Source: Gnetum montanum (lineage: Eukaryota; Streptophyta; Gnetopsida; Gnetales; Gnetaceae). Taken from it: a stretch of DNA of 62,000 bases. The translations under genes and the position numbers were made by a program. Shown in pieces: positions 45,236 to 56,136 of this stretch. The stretch spans positions 340,003-402,002 of the forward strand of contig MNCI01023425.1 in NCBI GenBank assembly GCA_015680685.1. Direction: 5' to 3'. The first letter of the stretch is position 1. Each line of letters begins with the position of its first letter. The notes below the pieces were generated by a model. That model saw only the letters and a list, made by a program, of their open reading frames with translations. It was not told the origin of the DNA and ran no database searches.

Positions 45236-45880
45236 TTGCCAGTTTATAGTCTTAGTGGACTATTGCAGGTTAGTTTTATGTCATAACCCTTTGGATGGTG
45301 CCAATTTAGCATCGTAGCAGATAGTGCATTGCTAGTTTATAGTCATAGCAGACTGTGAAGAGGCAAACTAGTTTATAGTCTTAGTGGACTCTGGATGCTA
45401 ATTTCATGTTATGGTGGATGGATGTGGTAGTTTAGTGTCATACTGGATAGAGATCTATGTTGTCATTTTACTATCATGACTCCAGGACATTCTATGGTGC
45501 CAGTTTCAAGTCATAGCTCCAAGACCATTATATGGTATCAGTTTTAGGTCATGACGCCAAGACCATTCTATGGTATCAGTTTTAAATCGTGATGCCAGGA
45601 CCATTTTGTGATATCAGTTTTAAGTCATGATGCTAGGACCATTCTATGGTATTAGTTTTAAGTGGTGATGCCAGGATCGTTCTATGGAATCAGTTTTAAA
45701 ACGTGATGCGAGGATCATTCTATGGTATCAGTTTTAAGTCGTGATGCCAAGACCGTTCTATGGTATCAGTTTTAAGTCATGATGCAAGGACTGTTCTGTG
45801 GTATCCATTTTAAGTCATGATGCCAGGACTATTCTGTGGTATCAGTTTTAAGTCATGATGCTAGGATCATTTTGTGCCTC
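45236..45880 (-). repeat. 38-bp tandem array after integrase of G
   Basis: From about 45460 to 45875 roughly eleven copies of a 38-bp unit are arranged head to tail, e.g. GGTATCAGTTTTAAGTCATG followed by ATGCCAGGACCATTCTAT. The 45236-45455 part has older, more variable units built on AGTTTATAGTCTTAGTGGAC. The array begins within about ten bases of the integrase stop codon. A related array occurs in J (61680 to window end). Confidence 0.9.
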
Positions 45881-45884
45881 AAGT

Positions 45885-46960
45885 TCATCGAACATAGTAC
45901 CGTTTCAGGTATAGATGATTTGTGGGATTCACAAATTCATTTCCATCCATGTCAGCAAGTTTGAATGCTCCATTATTGTATGCCTTGGTGATTAAATAAG
46001 GCCCTTCCCAGTTGGCTGAGAACTTATCTGGATGTTCAAGAATGACCTTAAGGACTAGGTCTCCTTTCTTAATCGGGTGCTTGTGTAGATCATCTTTATG
46101 TCATTCCCATTGTTGTTTCTGGTACCACTCAATTTGATCAAGTGTTCGCACACATTCCTCCTCCACTGAGTCAAGGTCAATAATGCGTAGTTTATCTCTT
46201 TGTCTTTCATCAAGGAGGCCTGAGAGAGCTATCCACAATGAGGGAACCTGTAACTCCAAAGGAAAAACAGCTTCAAATCCATATATAAGATTATATGGAG
46301 TTTTACCTATAGATGTTCAATGTGTCATTCTATATGCCCATAATGCATAGACTAGTTGTTCGTTCCATCACCTCTAGCTTTGATTTAACATATTTCTGAG
46401 CACCATGATAACAGTTTTGTTTGTAGCCTCTACTTAACCATTGCTCTATGGGTAGTAAGGTAATGAGAATGCATGTTTAATACCGATGCTTTCATAGAAG
46501 CTTTTAGTATCTGCACTGCTGAACTATGGCCCATTGTTAGTAACGATAGTCATCGAAATACCAAAATGGATCACAATGTTCTCCATTATGAAATTGCAAA
46601 CGTGTTTTGAAGTAGTCTTCCTAAGGGGAATAGATTCTATCCATTTTGTGAAGTATTCAGTTGCAGTGATAATGAAGCTATGTCTTGTAGAGGATGATGG
46701 CATTATTGGTCCAATTGAGTCTAATCACCATCTTTGGAATGGCCATGTAATTTGTATTATGTGCAATTCATTGGGTGGCACATGTATTAGGTTACTATGC
46801 CTTTGGCAAATGTCACATGTTCTAACCTTGAAGGTGCAATCGTACTCCATGTGTGGCCAATAGTAGCCTAAATGCCTAATCTTTGTTTCCATTGCTTTAG
46901 GTGCTATGTGTCCTCAACAAAGTCTTTCATGGACTTGTTCCACAATTGTTTGACCATCAA
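45885..46960 (-). pseudogene. Element G integrase (Tat lineage)
   Basis: Inserts element cDNA. Minus-frame reading: ETKIRHLGYYWPHMEYDCTF and RTCDICQRHSN (zinc-binding HHCC), then DSIGPIMPSS with the first Asp, MTIVTNNGP where the second Asp (SDNGxQF) is Asn followed by a stop, YYP..SNG..VEATNKTVI with the catalytic Glu kept, and the C-terminal NWEGPYLITKAYNNGAFKLA then LYLKRYYVR, which is characteristic of Tat/Ogre integrases. Six or so stops, mostly at Gln or Trp positions. The frame is otherwise continuous to the TGA at 45885-45887. Confidence 0.9.
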
Positions 46961-47089
46961 TGCTACTAATGCACATTAGTAGAATGCCTTCCTAGGATTT
47001 CCGACACAGGGTGTCTCCTATTAATGCATATTGTCAAGAGCATTTTTGCATAGTGTCTTTTTGAGCATTTGTCAAATGTTGTGGAGGTT

Positions 47090-47690
47090 CACCTCATAGA
47101 AGATACTCTTTTATGTCATCATACCATTCTATTGCATGTGTTGTGCTAATGGATGCTATAGGCATTTCATTCAAGGTATCGGTTATAGGTTTCGCATAAT
47201 TTGTTATAGAGCTAGGCAACGTATGTAACATTTCGGGTGTCATGTTTAGGGCTAGTGTAGCAAGTGCTTCGACAATGGTGTTTTCATTCCTAGGGACATG
47301 CTATATATCCACTTCTAATAGTTACCTCAGTAGATGTTTGGTGAAATCACAATAGGATTGCAAATGGAGAGCTTTACATGTGTAAACTTCTGTGGCTTAA
47401 TTAATGACTAACTGTGAATCGTTGTGAACTATGATGTGTGTGATCCTTAAAGTCAATGCTACTTGAAGACCTCTAAGAAGGCATTCATATTTTACCATGT
47501 TATTGGTACAGGGGAATGTCAATCGGTAGGCAAAAGGTTGGATTTCTCCAAAGGGGTATGTTAAAATGGTTGTAGCACTTCCTCCTTGGAAGGTTGAAGC
47601 TCCATCAAAATACAGGATTGCCTTGTAGTTATCAGGTACGGTGTCTATACTATTAACATTATCATCTAGGAATTCAGGGTTAACTATTGC
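47090..47690 (-). pseudogene. Element G second (archaeal-type) RNase H
   Basis: The minus frame gives KAILYFDGASTFQGGSATTI (DGAS catalytic Asp), NNMVKYECLLRGLQVALTLR (catalytic Glu in YECLL), HIIVHNDSQLVIN (third acidic residue) and VPRNENTIVEALATLALN (canonical N..ADALA). An extra RNase H between RNase H1 and integrase is a recognised hallmark of the Tat lineage of plant Ty3/gypsy. One stop follows VIN. The linker LWGEPPQHLTNAQKDTM leads to the integrase. Confidence 0.85.
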
Positions 47691-48349
47691 TTAATCATGT
47701 GTTGGTAAGACTGTTAATTGTGTGACTATCACTTGACCTTTTGTGGAAGATTGAGCAACATAGTGCAAGTCAAACTTTGCGATCATCTCTTTCCACCTAG
47801 CTATCTTTCCTGACTCATAGATGTTGTTAGTGATGGCACAGAGTACATTATTCTTGCAAATGATGTAAACTTGATTATGGAAGAGATAATGCCTCCATTT
47901 CTTCAAGGAGAAAATGAGGGCAAGGCATGATTTCTCTACATCATTGTATCATTTTTCATAGGGAATTAAAGCATGGCTTAGGTAATATACGGGGATCTCA
48001 ACTCCATCTTTATGTTTTTGACAAAGCATCGAGGCAATGGAAAAATTGGACGTTTCAAGGTAGATGTAGAAGGGTTTATAGCTTTGTCATGGATAGACTA
48101 TTGGCAGTTGAGCCAACTCTTGCTTTATGTAATCAAACGCTTCTTGGCATTGTTGGGTCCATTGAAAATGCACATTATTTTGTAATAGGTGTTGCATGGG
48201 TCTCAACTTATCTATCAGTCTTTCAATAAAGCATCTTATGAATTGCAATCTACCTTGGAGACCACATAGTTCAGTAAGGCTTTTCGGTGGTTGCATGTTA
48301 GTTATTTCCATAACCTTATTAGGGTCCACCCGTATCCCCATTCCAGAGA
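47690..48349 (-). pseudogene. Element G RT thumb and RNase H1
   Basis: Minus frames 48087-48341 (MGIRVDPNKVMEITNMQPPK, LCGLQGRLQFIRCFI, VHFQWTQQCQEAFDYIKQEL) and 47691-47906 (WRHYLFHNQVYIICKNN, IARWKEMIAKFDLHYV) are the Ty3/gypsy RT connection and C-terminal RNase H1. Frameshifts at about 48345 and 47900-48086 separate the pieces from RT and from each other. RNase H1 removes RNA from the RNA-DNA hybrid during cDNA synthesis. Confidence 0.85.
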
Positions 48350-49360
48350 CTATGAAGCCAAGAATTTTGTTGTTTTGACATCAAAGACACATTTATTTGG
48401 ATTGAGCCTAAGTTCATATTTGAGACAACGTTTAAGCACTAGGTCTAGATATTTTGTATGTTCTTCAGTTGTTCTAGATTTAACCATGATATCTTCAATG
48501 TAATCATTGAGAAAATTAAGCATGTAATCACTAAATATATATGTCATTGCTTGTTGATACGTAGCTCCTACATTTTTAAGGCCAAATGGCATCATTGTAT
48601 AGTAGAATGTGCCCCAAGGTGTCATAAAAGTTGTTCTGAGCTGATGTTCTGAATTGATTCTTATTTGTTTATATCCTGAAAATCCATCCATAAAGGATAA
48701 TAGTGTATGCCCAGCAGTTGTGTCAATAAGTTGATCAATGCTAGGTAGTGGGAAGTCGTCTTTTATAGTGGCTGTGTTAGGATCACAGAAGTTAATACAT
48801 ATGCGTATACTACTGTTCTTCTTAGGGACTACAATAATTTTTGATACCCAATTGGAATAGTCAATGGCCTGGATGAAACTGGCTTGGTAGAGCTTCATGA
48901 TTTCAGCATGAACAACCAAAGTCGCCTCAGGTCTAACCCTTCGTGCCTTTTGCTTCACTAGTTTGACCTTTTCATCAAGGATGATGTTGTGTTGGATGAT
49001 TCGGGGGTCTAATCCTAGCATGTTGGTATATGACCATGCAAATGTTTTTATGTTATCTTTTACTACTTCAGTGATGTTATTGACAAGTTGTGGGTCTAGT
49101 AGGATGCTTAATTTCAATGTTCTAGATTCACCATTGGATGTGGTAATGGGGACTTCAAGGGGATCCTCAGTGATATTATTAGCCTCTAGATTTAACATCT
49201 TAGTTAGATTTTTAGGCCAGTCTAATGTTTCGTGAGTGGAGGCTATTAAATTTGTGTAAGTGGATGGGTCTAGATCCAAGGATGCTGGGTTGATTGCTCT
49301 TTTTACCTCCCCGTATGATCCATTGAGAGATAATGTTGAAAGGATATTCTTGGTGGCCAT
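48350..49360 (-). pseudogene. Element G reverse transcriptase
   Basis: The longest real coding segment of the window: 336 codons open on the minus strand. Ty3/gypsy RT motifs in order: VRPEATLVVHAEIMKLYQAS, WVSKIIVVPKKNSSIRICIN, SIDQLIDTTAGHTLLSFMDG with FSGYKQIRI (motif A Asp), TPWGTFYYTMMPFGLKNVGA with TYQQAMTYIF, then NDYIEDIMVKS (48491-48502), where the catalytic YxDD is YIED, and LRLNPNKCVF. The second-last Asp replaced by Glu should impair polymerisation. An upstream region (1-130) is the pre-RT linker. Tat-lineage membership is shown by the neighbouring second RNase H and integrase. Confidence 0.95.
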
Positions 49361-49914
49361 GTGCTTGCTCCTACCAATTTAAACTAGTAGTGAAGCAAGA
49401 GACACCCACTTGATGAAAGAGTTACTAAATGTAAACGAACATAGGGTAATCAAACTATGTACTAAAAAATTGGAAGATGCAGTGGTAGTTATGGTAGTTT
49501 TAGGCCATGTGGGGCTAGATGGCAATTTTAGGCCATACTGGGCTGATAGTATTCATGTTGACTTCTCATTTGGACTAAGTGCATAGAGCATTTTTTATTT
49601 TTAAATTTTTGTGAGAATGATAAGTTTATGAGACTTTAAATTTTATGAATTCTTGAAACGTTTATATATGTATGTATCTATATTTTTTTTTTGTTGGATT
49701 TAACTTTTCATCCCTTCCTTTGCATAATAATAATTTTTTTGGCCTCATCTCTAGAGGCTGGAATAATGAGGAATATTAGGCCAACATAAAATAAAGATGA
49801 CATAAATGAAAAAAAAATTCAGACATGGTAAACTTAAATAAATAAAATAAGAGAGAATAAAATAGACTATTTTTGGTTTAAAAGGGGATTTTAAAGTGAA
49901 GGAAGGAGGTTTTG
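49361..49914. other. Spacer right of RT
   Basis: No domain. Two short units, AGTTTTAGGCCATGTGGGGC and AATTTTAGGCCATACTGGGC (49496-49560), resemble the degenerate repeats near G's 3' UTR and those at 55640-55810. AT-rich beyond 49570. Confidence 0.4.
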
Positions 49915-51190
49915 TGCTAGCATGAGTTCTTGAACTACAGCATGAGCTATAGCGTCAACGTTAGTGTGAGCAAGGCAACATGAAGGACAAGGGCAGATGA
50001 AAGGCAAGCCAAGACAAAGGGAAGAGGCAAGTAGATCTAGCATTTGTGGAGGAGAGTGAAGAGCTTCTCTAGAATCTTCCCCAAGCCAGGATTCCAACGT
50101 GGGATGGGACCTTGCATAGGTAGATTTGTCTTCTTTTGCTTTTCTCTGGCATTTGTAAACAGTGTTAGCTAGGGTAGAATTTTATGGCTGCAATTTTGGG
50201 GTTTATTTGGGATTTGTGGCTCACTGTTCTTGATTTTCATAGCATCAACGTGAGTGCTCAGGGCATGTGTGCAAGGCATGATTGCCTAGGGAAATGTAGG
50301 GCGTGGATGGAAGTTATATTTTTTGTTTATTTTAGGTGTTTTACATTTGGGGTGTCCTAGGCCCCAGGGTTTTTCAGCCTTCTTGGGCTACCTAGGCCGT
50401 AGGGTTTTTTCAGGCAATGTGACTTTCAAGCCATGAGATGGCCTGTGTGAGTTTGGGCTGTGAAAGGGCCAGCGTGAGGTTCAAGCCACAATAAGGGCCA
50501 TCGTGAGGTTTAGGCCATAAGAAGGGATAGCGTGAGTGTGGACCAAGAAGGCCTATTTTGCAAAGGAACACCAATTCTTCTTAGCAAGGTGAGCTACTTT
50601 GCAGGGAAGGCCTGCCCTTTTTTCTATTTTTGTATTAGCAGTGTGACTACCAGGTTCCTAGGCAACATCAAATTTTTCTTTTCTTGTGCCCTAGGCAATG
50701 TGAATACAAATTTCTCCAGGCAGCGTGAGCTATAGGTTCCCAACATGAGCTAGAATGTAGAAAACCAGTGTGAGTACTGGGGAGAGATGGTGTGGTTTTG
50801 CTGGGATAGTCCCAGCATGAGCCACTTGGTAACAGGCCACAACGTGAGTCACTTGGCAACTGGCCACAACATGAGCCACTTGGCAACTGCAGTGTGAGTT
50901 GTGGAAATGGGCCCTAGCATGAGTGTGGCTAAACATCAACGTGAGTGGCGTTACAGGGGGAAGGGGAGTTTTTAGTTTGACCACTAGGGTCTTGAGTAAC
51001 GTAGGTAATGTAAGCATAGGGTCTTCCAGGTAGTGTGAGCTGCAAGATTCTAGGACAAGTTGCAGGTTCCCAACATAAGTTTGCAGGTTTCAGCGTGAGC
51101 TCGAATGTAGGAACCCAATGTGAGTTTGACGCTAGGGCAATTCCCAGTGTAAGCTACCAAAGATACCCAACGTGAGCTAAAATGTGAAGA
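49915..51190. repeat. Degenerate repeats rich in GTGAGC motifs
   Basis: Phrases such as AGCATGAGCTATAGCGTCAA, CAGCGTGAGGTTCAAGCCA, CATCGTGAGGTTTAGGCCA, CAACATGAGCCACTTGGCAA and CAGCGTGAGC recur irregularly, partly in short tandem (e.g. 50815-50890, three GAGCCACTTGGCAAC-like units). They resemble the cores of the subrepeats in LTRs G and J and may be part of a Tat-family LTR upstream of K. Open frames here are fortuitous. Confidence 0.5.
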
Positions 51191-51491
51191 CATGCATTGT
51201 TTACTGGTATGCCCACTACTTGCTAGTTTCATGTTTGTACCGTTTATTATTTTCCTAAGACAGATGATTTAAACCTTGCTTTAGTGAATGTTTATGTTCT
51301 GTACTTTTGTGTGGATTTATTGTGTAATGGATTTCAATGTACCCCAGTGAACGTCAGATACACTAAATGGATATTGATGTCCTTGTCTCATGGGGTGGAG
51401 CTATGCATTTAAATTTATGTGTTTGGTTTATATGATTTCATATTAACGTTAGCACTTAGACTTTTTACTTACCTTTTTTGCCTATATGCAG
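51191..51491. other. Leader of K ending in a splice-acceptor-like site
   Basis: No domain. It ends TTTTTTGCCTATATGCAG at 51474-51491, a good 3' splice site, after which the first K exon is open. Confidence 0.4.
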
Positions 51492-54400
51492 GGGACCTAA
51501 ATCTTCACTTCTAGTGGTTCAGCTTGTTGGCATACTTACTTGGTTTGGCCCCTTTGGACCAAACACACCTCCCTATGACATGTGCATCAGGTCCCATGTG
51601 ATATGGTTTCATCCTGGAGTTAGTTCATTTTTGTCATTCATCCTGCAAAATTTTAGTGTAGCTATATGGTCTCACTTGAGTGAACAGTTGGCTCGTGCTA
51701 TCATAGAGACAGTGTTGCCTAGGTCTAAAAAAGGCATGCTTACCTTTATTACTGATATCAATGAGGGACTTTTTAAGGTTGAGGGAGACCCTGCTAAGGG
51801 TCCTAGATCTAGTCATCCCTTAACTCATGTGTGGGAGCTACCTACTTGTTCTCATTACAATAGCAGCAACACACTTTTCTTAGCCTTCCGTGTGCATAAT
51901 CTATTCCAAAACCTACTTGGGATAGTATATAGAGTGGACAGGTATGCTCCTTTGTACCTTACTTTACTTTTTGATTCCCATTTAAATTTTATGTCATCAT
52001 CTAAATGTAAATGTTGTTTTCCTATACAGGCCCCACTTTGATGAACATGAGATCCACAATGATGATGGTAGGCTTTCCTTAGCATGCACAACACTAGAGA
52101 CATTTATGGTGGACCCCATTCTTCGTGCTGCATACTGGACCAGATAAAGGTGGCTATTGTTGACTAACATAGGCAGTTTTCAAGAGCCTTTGAGCACTAC
52201 CAAGTTCATGGTTGGTTACATGTGGATTGGTCTTCTAATGGGCCAATTTTCCCTCAAAAAATTGATCCTGCACCTACCCCATCTATACCATTTACTTATG
52301 GTAAATGACCACACTCTAGACTTCATTTTCCTTTTTTGTTGCATCATCCTGTACTGTGTTTTTAACTCTTTGCTCTATGTTTTCTTTTTATAGTAGCTAT
52401 CCCCTACAAAGAAGTTACTATTATAATAGGACGTACTGAGGCCATCCTTTTTATGAAATATGGGGAGGTAGAGCAATCTCAACAATGGTTGCAAAAGAGA
52501 GCTTCTAATTTGATCATCAGTCATCTTACCTGGGCAGGTCTAATGGACTTGTTTACAGCATTGACTTCTAGTATTCTGGTCACTAAGATGATCACTATTG
52601 TTGATTCTTTCAATGATGATGCTTCCCATTTTAGCACACGGGTTCCAGAATTCAAGGTATCTTTCCACCTAACCACTAAATTCCTTTCTGATCCTTTTGG
52701 CGTACCCATGGATGGTGCCAGGGTGACTATAGATAAAGCAACTAAAGAGGGCTAGATCATAAGAGAGTTTGAGGAGTGGTTAGGTGTGTCCTAGGGTCCT
52801 AAGGGCTTTTCCATGCAAGGTGATACCTAATCAATGGAGATGAACTTCCTGTATCCTCTCTTTCGGGCATAGGCATTCCCCAAATCTCTTTCTCAATGAA
52901 GAAACCTTGGGATCGAGTCTACACATGCCATGCATGCAGTTTTAAAGATAGGCATGCACTACAACTGGGCACAGTTTCTTGAATCTGGTTTTCATGGGGA
53001 GATCATTAGGTTACGCTCAAACATCCATGCTAAATCCCATTTTACATGTGCTTTCTTCGCGAGGTACCTACGTAGGTTTGCTGAGTTCCTAGTAGTTTAT
53101 GATGATAACCGCTATATTTTGAGGGATCATTCACAACTCCCCCGCCCTTGGATTTTCCATTTCTTTAGCATCACTAGATCCCAAGATCCACTGAAAGACA
53201 TTGAGGAATCAGTATCAGTTACTAGTGGAGGTGCAGCATGCCATTCCCATCATTATCATGATAGCTTGGGATTGGAACCACCTAGGCTACACACGTCTGT
53301 TAAAATGGCTGAACATTTGATTGGTGAGACCATTGGGAAGTCTAAAGCAAAGGTAAAGAGAAATGAACACCCAAGGGAGCATGCTCCAGATGTGATACCA
53401 CCAAGAGCAAAGAAGATTCAATTTGTACTACCAATGGAGGGTAAGTACTTTGTTTTATTGTTTTATATATTTACTTTTTATTATGTTTTGGCTTATATGT
53501 TATATATACTATGTTATAATAACACTAAGATTCTGATGTTATTCAGAGGAAAGTCTTGAAAGGGAGAGAGAGGTCTTGGCCCCAATGCTTGAACTAGAAG
53601 CAGTTGTCACAAGGCCAGAGGAAGAAGGAAAAGAAGGGGAAGAAGCACTTGAAGAACCTCCTACTCCACAAGAGGAAGATGTGACAAGCATCATGGGGAC
53701 GAAGCTTGTGGAGGCCTTGGTTGCACTTAGGTGTTCATGTAATGAAAGAGGTATCTTTGATGGTTTCTTTGATGGATCTTTGCAGCTTGGTGATCCACCC
53801 AAGCTAAACAGCAAAGGGATTTTTGGTATGTTTCTTTTAGCTCAATCCATGTTTTGTAACCTTTAATTTTCATGTGTTGTTTTTGATTATCTTTAGCATT
53901 AGAGGTAGATGTTGAGATTCCTGAAGTACATACATCTTAGGTAGAGGTGTCAGCATCATAGGTTTCGATGTAGGTGACCTCCCCTACTTGTCCCACATCA
54001 ATTGACCAGCTAAGACCATGGCCTGAGATTCCTAGAAAAATGGACTTTCTTAAAGGTATCGTTAATGATGTGGTAGCTCACTTACAAGAAGTTCATCCAA
54101 AACTAGGTATGTGTATGTTATATATTACGCTAAGTGTTTGGATTTATTGTATTTCTCTATGTTCGTTGTTGATTATAGCTAATTCATATGTGTGGTACTT
54201 ACACCTGAAGGCACCAAGCTCCAATGGGATCCTTATGAAGCTATTCATATTGATGCCCACCCTGAATTGCCAGGGAATATTGAGCAAGTCCCTAGGAATG
54301 TGTATGATGCAGTTTCTAGTTACGTCGTATAAAACACCAAGTCGCTTTAGACTTGTAGGCATTTAGTTGAGTATTTATGGGATGAGGTCTACTCATTAAA

Positions 54401-55207
54401 GGAAACACTAGCAAAGGAGAGAGAGGATAAGAGGAATATCCAATCCCATTATGATTTCGCTACTACTCGATTGTCTAGTGATAGCACTTGGCACACATCT
54501 AAAATCGCCTATGCAGGTTACTAGATGGTTTTGAACAGCAAAGTGCAGGCGACTCAGGATTTAGCAGAACAAAGAGCATAGATGGATTTGCTGAACAAGA
54601 AATGTCACGATTGGAAGTCCTTTGCTACAAAAGTGTGAAAATGGGGCCAAGACCAAAAGGACCACAAGCATCAATATAATAAATGGTTAAAGGAGGAGTC
54701 AGTTGAACATCACCGAATGCATATGTTCATCGATGGGTTAGGGTTGTGGGCTGCTTATGACAGGTTCACCGAGTGCATTGAGGTGGAGGGATCTATAGAG
54801 AGAGCCGTTACTACTGCCTCTGGGGAAGCTTCAATAGGCATGTTCTCTCTTGAGTGTCCTACCTGGACTTCAATGGACAAGGGTAAAACCTTGGCTAGTA
54901 TTGACCTTGGCCTAGAGGAGGATTGGGCAAATGTGCCCAAGGAGGAGATTCTATGGCATTTGAAGGCCAACTTAGGGCCTTCCTCACTTGTGATTGTTTT
55001 ATTGTGGCATTTATTTTTGTATGGTTTTGTTATTTTCATTGTTAGTGTTACTATTTTTATATTTATGATTTTCTTTGCTACTCTTACCTATTTATTTTTG
55101 TTTTTTTTTTTTTTGCCTTATTATAGGAACATGTTAATGATGGAGCTGGCCCTAGTGGAGTGAGAATAGGTGATGAAGAGGATCTTGAGCATCAGTCCCC
55201 TCCATGA
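51492..55207 (+). pseudogene. Gene K: multi-exon ORF of unknown function
   Basis: Plus-strand gene-like unit with at least six short introns whose GT..AG borders restore one frame: 51942-52029, 52301-52393, 53441-53546, 53826-53896, 54107-54210 and 54990-55126. Joining at the first gives VDR then PHFDEHE; at the third, PME then EESLERE; at the last, SSL then EHVNDGAG. The terminal exon ends in an acidic tail and TGA at 55205-55207. Segments: a hydrophobic N-terminal part (51492-52300), a middle globular part (RVPEFKVSFHLTTKFLSDPF, 52640-52700; HYNWAQFLESGFHGEIIRLR, 52967-53026), a Glu-rich stretch (53610-53690) and a coiled-coil-like region (54370-54700). About ten stops, each one transition from Trp, Gln or Arg, plus a frameshift near 52150 make it a pseudogene. 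I recognise no family. It lies antisense to element G and may be an additional ORF of a retroelement or a captured host gene. Confidence 0.65.
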
Positions 55208-55640
55208 GTTTATTGTTAATCGAACTTTAGCTATTAAATGTTTTGGATTTTTGGATGTTTGATGGAAATATATGGTTGGCAAGTGTAATAATATGGACCT
55301 AGTTATGGCATAACGTGCTGGAATTTTACTACCATATTGATGTATCATTTTTTCTATTTTATTTGATTTCTCTTTTTATTGGCTTTTTCCAATATTATCA
55401 TGAACATATGCATGTAGCTAAATGCAAAATGGGGAAACAACACATAAGTCAACACTTGTAAAAGAGGAAAGTGAAAGGAAGACATAGATCAAGACTACAA
55501 CTTATATCATTTAAACAAAAACTTGACATAATGTAGTGAATGTTTGGAAACTTGCAACATATTGAACCCTAATCTAAAGCCATTTTGGGCTATGCACATC
55601 AGTTTAAATTCATGGTTGACTGTTGCATCTATTGTCAAAG
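55208..55640. other. Downstream of K, no recognised feature
   Basis: AT-rich, likely the 3' flank of K. No domain, RNA gene or terminus found. Confidence 0.4.
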
Positions 55641-56136
55641 AAAGAAAGATTGCCAGTTTTATGCCATAGTGGGCCAAAAGCAACAACAATTTTAGGAAGC
55701 TTTTAAAAGAAACTAGCCATTTCTGACCATAGCTAGTTTAACATCATTGCAGACGTTCACTAGTAGTTTAATGTCGTACTGGATGATTGGTAGTTTAACA
55801 TCTTTCCGGATGTGTGGTAATTCACCTTAATTATTAAGTTGCCTTCTAATCCTTTATAATTTGATGTGGGGGAATGGGCATGTAGGTATGATCTTATATT
55901 CACCTTCCCCTTCACTAGAGATATCGAAAGGTACTTCTGACCAAGAGACATTAGTGGGAATGGTTCCCATGTTTGTGTTGTTTGGTGCTTCCTTAGTTTT
56001 AGTAGGATCATGAGTTAGCGTTGGGTTCATTTCTTGAAGTATGCTCATAGTTTCTTACTTAGGCTCAATGAACTCAATTTTTAACTCTTAATCCACTCTA
56101 GGTGCGAGGAAGTCAGCGATACTACTGTATCCCCAC
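55641..56136 (-). other. Short degenerate repeats and small ORF
   Basis: 55640-55810 carries units such as GTAGTTTAATGTCGTACTGG and GTAGTTTAACATCTTTCCGG, related to the older units beside G's 38-bp array. The minus frame 55854-56048 (MSILQEMNPTLTHDPTKTKE, WSEVPFDISSEGEGEYKIIP) is open but unassigned; its position would fit a spacer of a Tat polyprotein. LTR I is inserted at 56137. Confidence 0.4.

Noticed and set aside
45236-45880. CRISPR-like array
   Set aside because: Units are contiguous with no unique spacers, and the context is a plant retrotransposon 3' UTR.
46534-46863. Plus-strand open frame of 109 codons
   Set aside because: It is the antisense shadow of the element G integrase.
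48963-49235. Plus-strand open frame of 90 codons
   Set aside because: Antisense shadow of the element G reverse transcriptase.
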